From the NCBI RefSeq assembly GCF_018998565.1, contig NZ_JAHNZO010000001.1:1-64000 (forward strand): a stretch of DNA of 64,000 nt, written 5' to 3'. Below are positions 26,319-34,107 of this stretch, one piece after another. A program made the translations under genes and the position numbers. The notes below the pieces were generated by a model. That model was not told where the DNA came from. It did not search any database and saw nothing but the letters and a program-made list of their open reading frames with translations. This DNA is from Paenibacillus oleatilyticus (GTDB taxonomy: Bacteria; Bacillota; Bacilli; Paenibacillales; NBRC-103111). How positions within the stretch are numbered: the stretch's first letter is position 1; each line of letters opens with the position of its first letter.

Positions 26319-26903
26319 TTATGAACTAGTCTCAGGACCGCCGGTGTTGCTTTGCTCCACTGCCTCTGCTTTTTCATCAGCCTTTTTCAGCATCTCTTTC
26401 AGTTGGTTCACGGCAGTCTGCTTGTCTTCCTCAGTCTTCTCGATCTTGATTTCCTGTTTATCAACAAACATAGCAAGGTGCCGCCCGATCAATTCCAAGG
26501 CTTTCATCTTATCATGGAGCTTTACTTTTCTTGTGCGGCCGTTTTGCGTGACCGATTCACTTATTTCGGAAAGCACGGTGCCATCGATCTGATTGCTTGG
26601 CTTGACGGTGATCTTTCCATCCGCGCTAACTTCAACGAACGAATTAAGGTCGGCGAATGCGATTTTGCCCAGTTCCTTCAACACGCGTTCGGCTGTGATT
26701 TCTGTCTTTTTCTCGCGCTTCTTCATGGCGGTCTGGATAGCCTCTTGAATGTTGGGTTTTGCTAAGTTTTCACATGCTATATCCTTGGCTGTATTCGCGC
26801 TGTAGCCCGCTCTAATAGCCGCCTGAGTAGCGTTTAAATCAATCAGATACTCCTGCACGAATCTTTGCTGTTTAGGCGTCAATTTAGCCTTTACATCGCT
26901 CAC
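26319..26903 (-). CDS. terS: Terminase small subunit
   Basis: A 194-residue DNA-recognition subunit of the packaging motor, XtmA-like. The N-terminal KLTPKQQRFVQEYLIDLNAT followed by QAAIRAGYS is the family signature (helix-turn-helix). A coiled-coil middle and C-terminal region with IGRHLAMF follow. Start is GTG 26903 with AAGGGG 9 nt upstream; neighbouring ATGs run straight into stops. Confidence 0.93.
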   Translation of the reverse strand: MSDVKAKLTPKQQRFVQEYLIDLNATQAAIRAGYSANTAKDIACENLAKPNIQEAIQTAMKKREKKTEITAERVLKELGKIAFADLNSFVEVSADGKITVKPSNQIDGTVLSEISESVTQNGRTRKVKLHDKMKALELIGRHLAMFVDKQEIKIEKTEEDKQTAVNQLKEMLKKADEKAEAVEQSNTGGPETSS

Positions 26904-26928
26904 ATGAGTTTTCCCCTTCCTTATCGGA

Positions 26929-26966
26929 TTTGCGGTAAAATTACTGCACTTTTGCGGTAAATTTAC
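26929..26966. promoter_or_regulatory. Paired palindromic repeats upstream of terS
   Basis: A 16-mer TTTGCGGTAAAATTAC (26929-26944) recurs 22 bp later as TTTGCGGTAAATTTAC (26951-26966), one mismatch. Each contains the palindrome GTAAWWTTAC. They lie between the winged-helix gene and terS, within about 65 bp of the terS start, so may be an operator or a TerS binding (pac-type) site. Confidence 0.5.
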
Positions 26967-27057
26967 CTCATTTAAAAACGCCGGAATCCCGTGTCACTAC
27001 TGGGTGCAAGGCAATTTCCCAAAATGGCTAGCTCTTACTCTCTTTATTTATATAGCA

Positions 27058-27546
27058 TCATTGAGCTGCAATCAGAGAGGTTTGTTTTTTTCCAGCCTTA
27101 AACCTAGAAAGATGTTCAGTCTTGCAACGTTCGTGGTATTCCTCATCAAACAGGTTGAAAAGATACGGCTTAACATCGCCGCTCTGGTAAAGGAACGGAT
27201 TGATGTAAAATATCTCGCGGCCATTACTGCTCCATTTCCCCAAAGCATTTTTACGCATTAGTTCCTTCACATACTTTCGGATATTAGAACGGTCAATCCC
27301 GGTTTCATCGGCCATACGCTCGATTGTCATATATTCACCGTTTGGTGTCACAAGGGCATTTGTGTTCAGCTGCAGAAACATCGATAATCGGTGCAGCGTT
27401 TTTTCTTCCGACGGTGTAAACAGATTACATTTATTCACTTGTCTCCACACCTCCACCATAGATTTGGTAAACCGTTCGGATTTAGCAGGGCCGATAATCT
27501 CCCAGGTTTCATCATCAACGATATGTCTACCCTCGCGCCTTCTCAC
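27058..27546 (-). CDS. Winged-helix regulator, RepL-like
   Basis: About 162 residues. GTG 27546 is chosen because AGGAGGTGA lies 8 nt upstream; GTG 27558 directly touches the SD. Middle: a helix-turn-helix at YMTIERMADETGIDRSNIRK followed by KELMRKNALGKW and a beta-wing ending in FYINPFLYQSG, the layout of the phage/plasmid RepL and MarR-like winged-helix proteins. Sited immediately before terS, it is the only obvious DNA-binding regulator in the prophage, so control of late genes is a fair inference. Not a cI-like repressor. Confidence 0.65.
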   Translation of the reverse strand: MRRREGRHIVDDETWEIIGPAKSERFTKSMVEVWRQVNKCNLFTPSEEKTLHRLSMFLQLNTNALVTPNGEYMTIERMADETGIDRSNIRKYVKELMRKNALGKWSSNGREIFYINPFLYQSGDVKPYLFNLFDEEYHERCKTEHLSRFKAGKKQTSLIAAQ

Positions 27547-27608
27547 AAAACGGTTCACCTCCTAAAAATGATCTAGAGATTGATGTGGGTATGGCTTTGA
27601 AGGTGGTG

Positions 27609-27633
27609 GAAAACCTTACGGTTTTCTTTTTTC
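27609..27633 (+). terminator. Rightward intrinsic terminator
   Basis: Plus strand: GAAAACC, loop TTAC, GGTTTTC, then six T. No plus-strand gene precedes it; it would end any transcript running antisense to terS and the winged-helix gene. Confidence 0.65.
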
Positions 27634-27670
27634 AAAATATTTTAATCTTTCAAAGATAAAAAGATTTACA

Positions 27671-27714
27671 GAACATGGTATAATGTTCCGTATAAACTAG
27701 GGGGTGAAAACAAT
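27671..27714 (+). promoter_or_regulatory. Promoter, operator-like palindrome and SD
   Basis: TATAAT at 27679-27684 lies inside the palindrome GAACAT-N6-ATGTTC (27671-27688), a suitable repressor site. No good -35 is seen. The SD GGGGGTG stands 8 nt before the ATG at 27715. Confidence 0.55.
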
Positions 27715-27900
27715 ATGGCATTGGTATCGAATGAAGTGAAAGCACAAATCGCTAAGGAATTGACATTAGCAGTAGCCGATAAGATTCGCCCAACAAGCAA
27801 TCAAAACTCTGAAATGATTAACAAAACTTACTTAGAAGAACTTAATAAGGCTTTCGAAATGTTTTACAAAACCGTGGACTCGTTAACCGAAAGAAAATAG
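27715..27900 (+). CDS. Small helical protein, unknown
   Basis: 61 residues, the only supported plus-strand gene in the prophage. Entirely helical and charged with no recognised motif. It has a TATAAT box inside a palindrome, a strong SD (GGGGGTG) and its own terminator, so it is a well-delimited single-gene transcript. This arrangement is common for small prophage genes expressed in the lysogen (repressor helper, exclusion or toxin functions), but the sequence does not say which. Confidence 0.7.
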   Translation: MALVSNEVKAQIAKELTLAVADKIRPTSNQNSEMINKTYLEELNKAFEMFYKTVDSLTERK

Positions 27901-27908
27901 CACAGTGA

Positions 27909-27938
27909 GACCATTAGCCCCCGCTGGTGGTCTTTTTC
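27909..27938 (+). terminator. Terminator of the small plus-strand gene
   Basis: A 10-bp stem (27909-27918 with 27923-27932, two G-T pairs), loop CCCC, then TTTTT, 9 bp after the stop codon. It overlaps the end of the opposite-strand zinc-ribbon-like gene. Confidence 0.8.
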
Positions 27939-28084
27939 GTTGGAACAGCTAACCACTCAAAATATCTCTCCGACTTCCGATCATGCTGCTCCTTCTTCTC
28001 ACGGCCTATTGAGCATATACAGAATCCGTCGTTGCTGAAGTGATTTGTGCCGCTGTTGCCGCAGCCTTTGCAGACAATATCCAT
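27914..28084 (-). CDS. Small zinc-ribbon-like protein
   Basis: 56 residues, MDIVCKGCGNSGTNHF onward: a CxxC near the start and a CxC (FCICS) 15 residues later suggest a metal-binding knuckle, followed by a charged helical tail. An AAAGGA lies about 11-14 nt upstream. Its 3' end overlaps the terminator of the converging gene. Unknown function. Confidence 0.5.
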   Translation of the reverse strand: MDIVCKGCGNSGTNHFSNDGFCICSIGREKKEQHDRKSERYFEWLAVPTKKTTSGG

Positions 28085-28142
28085 TTACAGGAACATTCCT
28101 TTCGTGCTAAGATTCGAGCGTAATAGGTTCATATACCCATTG

Positions 28143-28169
28143 GTCGGCTCATTTGGGCCGATCTTTTTT
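28143..28169 (+). terminator. Rightward intrinsic terminator
   Basis: GGTCGGC, 7-base loop, GCCGATC and six T on the plus strand. It protects the minus-strand lipoprotein gene, which ends at 28168, from oncoming transcription. Confidence 0.65.
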
Positions 28170-28461
28170 ATTTCTCATCAACAATCACAATTGCGTTGTA
28201 AATGATGTGTCGCTTTCCGTTTAGATCAAAAAGGATCTTGGAGCCGGTCGTGCCGCCATTTTGGTCAGTATTCGATTGAATATCGAACTTGCCTTCATAT
28301 GTGGCGAGGAGTTGCCCTTGGTAACTGTATACCTTCATAATGCGATCGAGGCCGCCGTTTTGTTCTGCGTTCCATGTTTTAACTGCTCGATCCATACTTT
28401 CGCAGGCTGGAAGAATGGCAATAAGAGCAGCAGCAAGGACAACAGCAAAGATTTTTTTCAA
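28168..28461 (-). CDS. Small lipoprotein
   Basis: 97 residues from TTG 28461 (AAGGAG 7 nt upstream). Signal peptide MKKIFAVVLAAALIAILPAC with the lipobox LPAC, so exported and lipid-anchored. The mature part is beta-rich (VYSYQGQLLATYEGKF). In a prophage, lipoproteins expressed from the lysogen often block superinfection, but no direct motif supports that here. It sits alone between terminators. Confidence 0.65.
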   Translation of the reverse strand: MKKIFAVVLAAALIAILPACESMDRAVKTWNAEQNGGLDRIMKVYSYQGQLLATYEGKFDIQSNTDQNGGTTGSKILFDLNGKRHIIYNAIVIVDEK

Positions 28462-28492
28462 AGATATCGCTCCTTGTACAGAATTTTGGTCA

Positions 28493-28517
28493 ATAAAAAA
28501 AGCACCTCGAAGGGTGC
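28493..28517 (-). terminator. Intrinsic terminator
   Basis: Minus strand: GGCACC, loop, GGTGC followed by seven T, directly after the stop of the 66-residue gene. Confidence 0.75.
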
Positions 28518-28718
28518 CTAAACGGATCTCGAAATACTTCTTTTTTTGTAACTAATGTAAGTAACATTATCCAGATTAATCAGTTCCCCTTGCAATTCGA
28601 GCCAACCATTTTTTTGCTGCTTGATCATGTCAAATATTTCTTGAACATCATCAGCATGGATCGATGTCAAACTTTCATGTCCAAAATGAAAAAATACTTT
28701 GTACGCTCTAGTATCCAA
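28518..28718 (-). CDS. Small protein, unknown
   Basis: 66 residues from TTG 28718, preceded by GGAGGAGGTG. Alpha/beta, with a C-terminal ELQGELINLDNVTYIS stretch, the sort of short beta-strand pair found in small phage-encoded proteins. No family is recognised. It lies to the left (downstream) of the LexA-type box and could be the nearest gene under its control. Confidence 0.5.
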   Translation of the reverse strand: MDTRAYKVFFHFGHESLTSIHADDVQEIFDMIKQQKNGWLELQGELINLDNVTYISYKKRSISRSV

Positions 28719-28966
28719 AACTACACCTCCTCCCTAACTCAGAAAATTCTCTATTTAGGAAGGTATTTCCTTCTTTTTCGCAAATATGTACGATCTTACC
28801 GCTACTTTATGACGCGAGCGGCTGGCGCCCTCGATCCTCTCCTTAAATCAATCGCTGAGGTCACAATTGGTTGGAGGCGCAGTTCTCCTATGTCGCCTTT
28901 GCCCTGGCGGATAGGTCAGTATGATGATGAACTGCCTTTTAGGGAGGAGAGGAGTATCCAAATATA

Positions 28967-28997
28967 AGACAAGACACCCTCGGTTGAGAGTGTCCTT
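28967..28997 (-). terminator. Intrinsic terminator in the early-region gap
   Basis: Minus strand GGACACTC, loop, GAGGGTGTC, then TTGTCTT. Stands alone in the gap 28719-29239, about 90 bp downstream of the LexA-type box. Confidence 0.5.
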
Positions 28998-29083
28998 TAG
29001 GCTGGTTCGTGATATTTTGATGCTGTCGCCTTCATATTTGCCCTGTGACGTGATTTTCAGGTACTGTCCGAGGATTGCATCTC

Positions 29084-29097
29084 CGAACAGACGTTCG
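29084..29097. promoter_or_regulatory. LexA (SOS) box
   Basis: CGAACAGACGTTCG: the Firmicute LexA/DinR core GAAC-N4-GTTC with a perfectly palindromic CG on both ends and a centre (AGAC) that fits RNRY. It lies in the otherwise empty 520-bp gap between the integrase and the next gene. No other supported feature in the gap except the terminator at 28967. Confidence 0.6.
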
Positions 29098-29239
29098 CCT
29101 TAAAATCGATTCTAGAGCGTCATTAATTTGCCCGAGGAATTAATTGTTATTCCTTGGTGCCGATCTCAAACTTTCACATCTACAATATAACACAGGAAAA
29201 TGACCGTGTGGGGCTCAACTTTTCCCGTTTTGGGTTCAC

Positions 29240-30409
29240 TTATTGTAAGAATTCCTGCTGCTGCTCAACATTAAATCCTAAGGTTTTTTCTAACGCGACG
29301 GCAGCATTCTCTTGTGCTGTCGGTATCAAGTGAGAATAAACGTCGAGTGTTGTCGTCACTGTAGAGTGGCCAAGGCGACCAGATACAACTCGTGTATCTG
29401 TACCATCGTTTAGCATGATGCTTGCGCTTTGGTGCCGGAGATCGTGGAATGTAATTCGTGGTTCGTGTTCTGGCTTAAATTTTTCGCAAAGACGATTCCA
29501 TGCATGAAGTACCCTTGTAGCCTTTGCTGGCGTTCCTTTGCTCGTACAAACGACTAGGTCGTTGTCCTGGTAATCATCACCGAGATATTCTTTCTCCATG
29601 GCGATTTTTTCTTGCTGTTCTTTGAGTAACATTATTGTATATGGCGCTAAACTGATCGTTCGTCGGCTGCTTGCTGTTTTCAAGTTTGTGAAACCTGTTT
29701 TATCTTTTTTAAGACTGCGGCGGACGTATAGAACAGATTTATCAAAATCAATGTCTGACCATTTCAAACCTAATATTTCTCCTTGACGCATACCCGTCAT
29801 TACAGCCAAAAATATTGCAATCCAATAACGGGTTTCCCCTTTAGTTTTTTTAAGAAAAACCCTAATTGAATCATTGCTCCAAATTTGACGTTCTTGCCGA
29901 ACCACTTTAGGTTTATCTTGTTTAGGAATCTTAGAAGCGACGTTTTTCTGGATAATCTCCATCGTTACAGCTGAATTCAGAGCGGTATTAACTGTCGAAT
30001 ACACCCTCTTTACCATTTCATCGGACAAGTTCTCTCCTGATTTTGTCTTCGTATTTCTTAAGGTCTTGATAAAGTTTAGTATGTCTGTAGGAGTGATTTT
30101 GGACAAAGGGATCTTTCCAAGGGCCGGATCAATATGATTCCTGAAATATGAGTCGTACATATCTACAGTAGAATCGGCCAAATTTTTTCGATTCTCGAGC
30201 CATTCTAAAAAGTAGTCTCGAAATAATGCCTTGGAAGGATCTATGTACTCGCCTTTGTTCAATTGGGTAGAAAGTTCATCACGAGCCTTTTGCGCCTCAC
30301 CCTTTGTTCTAAAACCTCTTCTGGTTACTCTTTTGCCGTTAACCATGATTTGAAACCAATACGGGTTCTTCTTGGCCTTCTCATTTTTATAAATTTTCCC
30401 CGCACCCAT
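29240..30409 (-). CDS. int: Tyrosine recombinase, prophage integrase
   Basis: About 389 residues. ATG 30409 follows GGAGGG by 8 nt; the longer frame to 30460 has no such signal. Order of parts: N-terminal arm-binding domain with YWFQIMVNGKRV, SAM-like core-binding domain, catalytic domain with Arg in TGMRQGEIL, Lys region RRTISL, HDLRHQ, GRLGHS, and the nucleophile Tyr in LDVYSHL, so all catalytic positions are present. It marks the right end of the prophage; the next host gene ends at 30680. Confidence 0.95.
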   Translation of the reverse strand: MGAGKIYKNEKAKKNPYWFQIMVNGKRVTRRGFRTKGEAQKARDELSTQLNKGEYIDPSKALFRDYFLEWLENRKNLADSTVDMYDSYFRNHIDPALGKIPLSKITPTDILNFIKTLRNTKTKSGENLSDEMVKRVYSTVNTALNSAVTMEIIQKNVASKIPKQDKPKVVRQERQIWSNDSIRVFLKKTKGETRYWIAIFLAVMTGMRQGEILGLKWSDIDFDKSVLYVRRSLKKDKTGFTNLKTASSRRTISLAPYTIMLLKEQQEKIAMEKEYLGDDYQDNDLVVCTSKGTPAKATRVLHAWNRLCEKFKPEHEPRITFHDLRHQSASIMLNDGTDTRVVSGRLGHSTVTTTLDVYSHLIPTAQENAAVALEKTLGFNVEQQQEFLQ

Positions 30410-30436
30410 ACATGCAACCCTCCAAACAAATAAAAA

Positions 30437-30537
30437 AAGTGATTGATGCGAGTATAACATAAATCGATGCCGAATTGCATCAAATTTGCATCAAATCACT
30501 TATTTTAATTAATAAACCCTTTATTTATAAGGGTTTA
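30437..30537. promoter_or_regulatory. Repeats upstream of the integrase gene
   Basis: TTGCATCAAA occurs twice, 11 bp apart (30475-30484, 30486-30495). AAGTGATTGATGC (30437-30449) has an inverted partner at 30488-30501. A further perfect 9-bp inverted repeat TAAACCCTT/AAGGGTTTA lies at 30513-30537. An extended -10 (TGtTATACT, minus strand) falls inside. They may be integrase arm sites or an operator, and the attachment site should be near here. Confidence 0.45.
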
Positions 30538-30679
30538 AATATATTGATCGCTGCCTTTCAAAGTGTCACCCCTCCTTGCCCGGGTTTTGGTTTCATTACA
30601 AGGTCTAGGGATACAGTCAAATTCAGTTTATGAAAGGCAGCACTTGCTGGTGCGTTCGCACTTAAAAATGGGCTTCGCG

Positions 30680-33600
30680 CTAAGCTTTCAGAGCGATCCG
30701 GAGCGTCTTGATCTCGTACGGCTTCATGAACAGCCTAACCTCGTGCGGGCCGTGCTCCACCGCTTGCGGCTGTTCCTCCATCAAGTTCGTCTCTTCCACA
30801 GAGACGAGCTCCCCGATCCGCGCATCCACGCCAAACCGGACATCTCCCCGAATGCCGCCGTACTCGTACAAACGGACGATGAACGTCTCGTCGTCCTCGG
30901 CTTTTTTCACGGTATCGATCATGACATGAGAACCATCGACGCAGAACAGCCCCAACTGCTCTGGAAGACCGTCCGTATGCGTCGTTCCGGTCAACTGCGC
31001 CGGAAGCAGCGGCATGTTGAGCTCGCACGCCTGACGATGCGTGTCTGCCTCCAGCCAGCCGTTTTTATGCGGATAAAGCGAATACGTAAATTCGTGGAGC
31101 CCCTGATCGGCTTCCGGATCGGGCGATACCGCCGACTTAATGAGACTGAGACGCAGCACATGATTGCGGATATCGTGGCCGTACTTGCAATCGTTCAGCA
31201 GGCTGACGCCGTAGCCCCCTTCGGACAGATCGACCCAGCGCTGCGCCACCGATTCGAACCGCGCCCAATCCCAGCTCGTGTTCCAGTGCGTCGGCCGTTC
31301 GACGTTGCCGAATTGGATCTCGTACGTCGCCTTCGTCGACCGCACATCGACCGGGAACGCCGCCTTGAGCAGGTGCTGCTTCTCGCGCCAGTCGACCCGG
31401 GTGCAAAAATCGATGCGCGGATGGTTACGATAGAGCGTCATTTTCTGTTCGATGACGGAGCGGTGGTAACGCCAGACAAGCTTAAGCACGGCGCGCAGCG
31501 GTCCCTGCTCCTCCACAACCGCTTCGGTCAGCTCCTCAACGTTCCAGCTCTTCTCCTGATAGTAGATGTCGATATCCCAAGCGTCGTGCGCCATCGGCTT
31601 ATCCTCGAATACCTGGAGCACGTTGGCCGCTTCGCCCGGCTTGAGTACTTCCCGCGCATTCTGCTTATCGTACAGAGATACGATCTGGCCGCTGCCGTTC
31701 AGCTCAATCCGGTAAAAAGGCGTCTCCAGCAGCCGGTCGCCGATGCTCCACACGTCGCTGCTTGCCGCCGGAGTGCTGTTCGTGCTTTTGCCGACGATGG
31801 TCGTATAGCCTAATGCCGGAACGTTCGGCGTATGAACGAGCATCGAGACGGGCTGTCCGTCGGCGCCGCGAACAAGCTGGCTTTCCAGCGCTTCGCCGGT
31901 TGGCAAAGACCACGCTAATTGCCCGGCAGAAGCTGGAAGGGCGACCAAAGGAATTTCCACAAGCGCCGACCGTTCCCAGCCTAACGGGTTGATCACCCGA
32001 TAACCGACAACCTCGTTCGCCACAGCTCCATCTTGCCCACGATCGCCTGCGATCGCCCGGGTGCCTTGCTCCAAAGCCGCGACCGCCAATTGCTCCGCTT
32101 CTGCGTATTCTTCCCGGCTATCCTCGTATACTTCGCCGATCGAGGAGCCCGGGATAATATCGTGGAACTGGTTGCGGAGCGTAATGATCCAGCTCTTCCG
32201 CAGCGTTTCAACCGGATACGCATGCTCGCCGTTCAGCAGCATCGCAAGGCTGTTGACGAATTCCGCTTGGTGCAGCAGCGCCTCCATCCGGCGGTTCATC
32301 CGCTTGTTGTAGGCTTGCGACGTATACGTGCCACGGTGGTATTCCAGGTACAGCTCCCCGTCCCATAACGGCAGCCTTGGGTGATCGGATACCCGGTCAT
32401 CGAGCGCTTCAAAAAACTCCTCCACCCGGCCTTGACGCACCTGAGGCATCGCCGGCATGTCCTCAAAGCGCCGCACCGCCTCCAGCATGTCGCGCGTCGG
32501 TCCGCCGCCTCCGTCGCCCCATCCGTAAGCGAGCAGCAGTTGGTCGTTCAATTCCTTTTGCCGGTAGTTGTCCCACAGCCCCTGTACGCTGGACGCGGTC
32601 ACGTTGCCGTTGTAAGTGTAGTACCAGCTGCCGTCGTTGTTGGGCGTCGTAATAAAATGAGTCAGCAGCTCCGTACCGTCGATGCCCCGCCAATGGAACG
32701 TATCGTGCGGAAAGCGGTTATACTGGCTCCAGCTGATTTTGGTCGTCATAAAATAATCGATGCCGGCCTTCTTCAAAATTTGCGGCAGCGCCCAACTGTA
32801 GCCGAACACGTCGGGCAGCCACAAAATCCGGTTGTCCACGCCGAATTCTTCGCGGAAAAACCGTTTGCCGTACAGCAGTTGCCGGACGAGGGATTCGCCG
32901 GAAGGAATGTTGCAGTCCGACTCCAGCCACATCGCTCCGGACGCTTCCCAGCGGTTCTCTGCCACGCGCTGCTTGATTTTCTCGTAGATGGCCGGATAAT
33001 CTTCCTTCAAATAAGCGTAAAGCTGCGGCTGGGATTGGAAAAAGATATATTCCGGGTAGCGGTCCATCAGCTGCAGCACGGTCGACCAGGAGCGGGCGGA
33101 TTTCTCACGCGTATGCTTCAATCTCCACAGCCAGGCGACGTCGATATGGCAGTGTCCGACCGCCGTCACCTGTGGACGCGCCCCGCGCGGCAGCTCTTCC
33201 AGCCGCTGCTTGAGCAGCGCCAAAGCCTGTTCCGCCGCAGCGTAAAAAGCCTCCGAGCCCGGCGCGCGCCAATCCAGCAGTTGGATCGCATCGTCGAGCG
33301 CGGTCAGCATGCCGTGCTTCTCGCTGCTGCGGTCCTCCAGGCAGCGCACCGCTTGCAGCACGTGCAGCGCCGTATAGTACAAGTCGTCCGTGGCCGGATC
33401 CAGCCAAGCGAGATCCAGCTCGTCGATCCGGTGATCGAACGGCTGATGTCCCGCGTCCGGCGGCGTCAGGCCGCTCCAGGCTTGAATGATCAGCTCCGTG
33501 CCGCCCTTATTGACGGCTTCGGCCGGGATAAACAGCTCCCCATGGTTCCGGTCCAGCGCCTGCGCCGGCTCCCCGTCCAAATAAGCGAGCGCCTCGTAGC

Positions 33601-33883
33601 CGCTGCAATTGCCTCCCCCCGTATTGCCGAGCCGGATCAGGCCTACGACATCCCGATCCTTCCATGCCTCCGGGAACGTCAGTGCGCCCACGAACCAAGC
33701 GGTCTGGTCGCGTCCTCCCCAGCGGATGCCGACCGAAACCGGTGCTCCGGCTTGCTCCCGGGCCTCCTGCGGGGAAGCGGCTTGCTCCACAATGCGAATG
33801 CCCGTCAACGGGAAGCGATCCCGGTATCTGGCGTGCGCCAATTCGTTGATGCGGCGCTCTAGCTTTTCTTGTACGAATCTCAT
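30680..33883 (-). CDS. Alpha-mannosidase, GH38
   Basis: A 1067-residue cytosolic glycosidase (no signal peptide) releasing alpha-linked mannose. Domain order: N-terminal beta domain; catalytic barrel from ~240 with GHCHIDVAWLWR (243-254, zinc-binding His/Asp), LESDCNIPSGES holding the likely nucleophile Asp, and WLPDVFGYSWALPQ; then helical bundle and C-terminal beta domains ending in FMKPYEIKTLRI. SD AAGGAGA lies 6 nt before the ATG. The upstream regulator gene and a shared promoter 10-mer suggest control by the GntR-type regulator. Confidence 0.93.
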   Translation of the reverse strand: MRFVQEKLERRINELAHARYRDRFPLTGIRIVEQAASPQEAREQAGAPVSVGIRWGGRDQTAWFVGALTFPEAWKDRDVVGLIRLGNTGGGNCSGYEALAYLDGEPAQALDRNHGELFIPAEAVNKGGTELIIQAWSGLTPPDAGHQPFDHRIDELDLAWLDPATDDLYYTALHVLQAVRCLEDRSSEKHGMLTALDDAIQLLDWRAPGSEAFYAAAEQALALLKQRLEELPRGARPQVTAVGHCHIDVAWLWRLKHTREKSARSWSTVLQLMDRYPEYIFFQSQPQLYAYLKEDYPAIYEKIKQRVAENRWEASGAMWLESDCNIPSGESLVRQLLYGKRFFREEFGVDNRILWLPDVFGYSWALPQILKKAGIDYFMTTKISWSQYNRFPHDTFHWRGIDGTELLTHFITTPNNDGSWYYTYNGNVTASSVQGLWDNYRQKELNDQLLLAYGWGDGGGGPTRDMLEAVRRFEDMPAMPQVRQGRVEEFFEALDDRVSDHPRLPLWDGELYLEYHRGTYTSQAYNKRMNRRMEALLHQAEFVNSLAMLLNGEHAYPVETLRKSWIITLRNQFHDIIPGSSIGEVYEDSREEYAEAEQLAVAALEQGTRAIAGDRGQDGAVANEVVGYRVINPLGWERSALVEIPLVALPASAGQLAWSLPTGEALESQLVRGADGQPVSMLVHTPNVPALGYTTIVGKSTNSTPAASSDVWSIGDRLLETPFYRIELNGSGQIVSLYDKQNAREVLKPGEAANVLQVFEDKPMAHDAWDIDIYYQEKSWNVEELTEAVVEEQGPLRAVLKLVWRYHRSVIEQKMTLYRNHPRIDFCTRVDWREKQHLLKAAFPVDVRSTKATYEIQFGNVERPTHWNTSWDWARFESVAQRWVDLSEGGYGVSLLNDCKYGHDIRNHVLRLSLIKSAVSPDPEADQGLHEFTYSLYPHKNGWLEADTHRQACELNMPLLPAQLTGTTHTDGLPEQLGLFCVDGSHVMIDTVKKAEDDETFIVRLYEYGGIRGDVRFGVDARIGELVSVEETNLMEEQPQAVEHGPHEVRLFMKPYEIKTLRIALKA

Positions 33884-33928
33884 GTCCGTTCTCCTTTTCT
33901 ATCGCTAAGTTATACCTCCAATGTACGA

Positions 33929-33938
33929 TATATCAAAT
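33929..33938. promoter_or_regulatory. Operator candidate, mannosidase promoter
   Basis: TATATCAAAT, identical to 35312-35321 in the promoter of the adjacent regulator, same orientation. The gap 33884-34107 is AT-rich near this point and carries no gene. Confidence 0.35.
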
Positions 33939-34107
33939 ATATTATCAATATGCATATTTGCTATAAAATTTGAATTACACACACGGCAAAAAGCCCCCGC
34001 CAAGCATGAATCTTGACCGAGACTTGCAAACGCAGCATGATGGGGAGGACAGCTATTACATTAAAGTTCCGCTACTGCTACGCAATCTGCCGCGGATTCG
34101 TTCGAAG

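Noticed and set aside
27671..27688. GAAC..GTTC palindrome as a second LexA box
   Set aside because: The half-sites are 10 bases apart; LexA boxes need 4. Kept only as a generic operator-like palindrome.
28830..29099. Possible minus-strand gene in the early-region gap
   Set aside because: An open frame of ~90 codons exists but it has no usable start or SD and runs through a terminator hairpin, so no gene is called.
30540..30680. attR core or tRNA at the prophage end
   Set aside because: No tRNA-like sequence is seen and no match to the first bases of the window was found; the left end lies outside, so the core cannot be set.
30563..33862. Long plus-strand frames (416 and 493 codons) opposite the mannosidase
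   Set aside because: They lie exactly on the antisense of a clear GH38 gene in GC-rich DNA, and their translations (His/Arg/Val-rich) show no motif.
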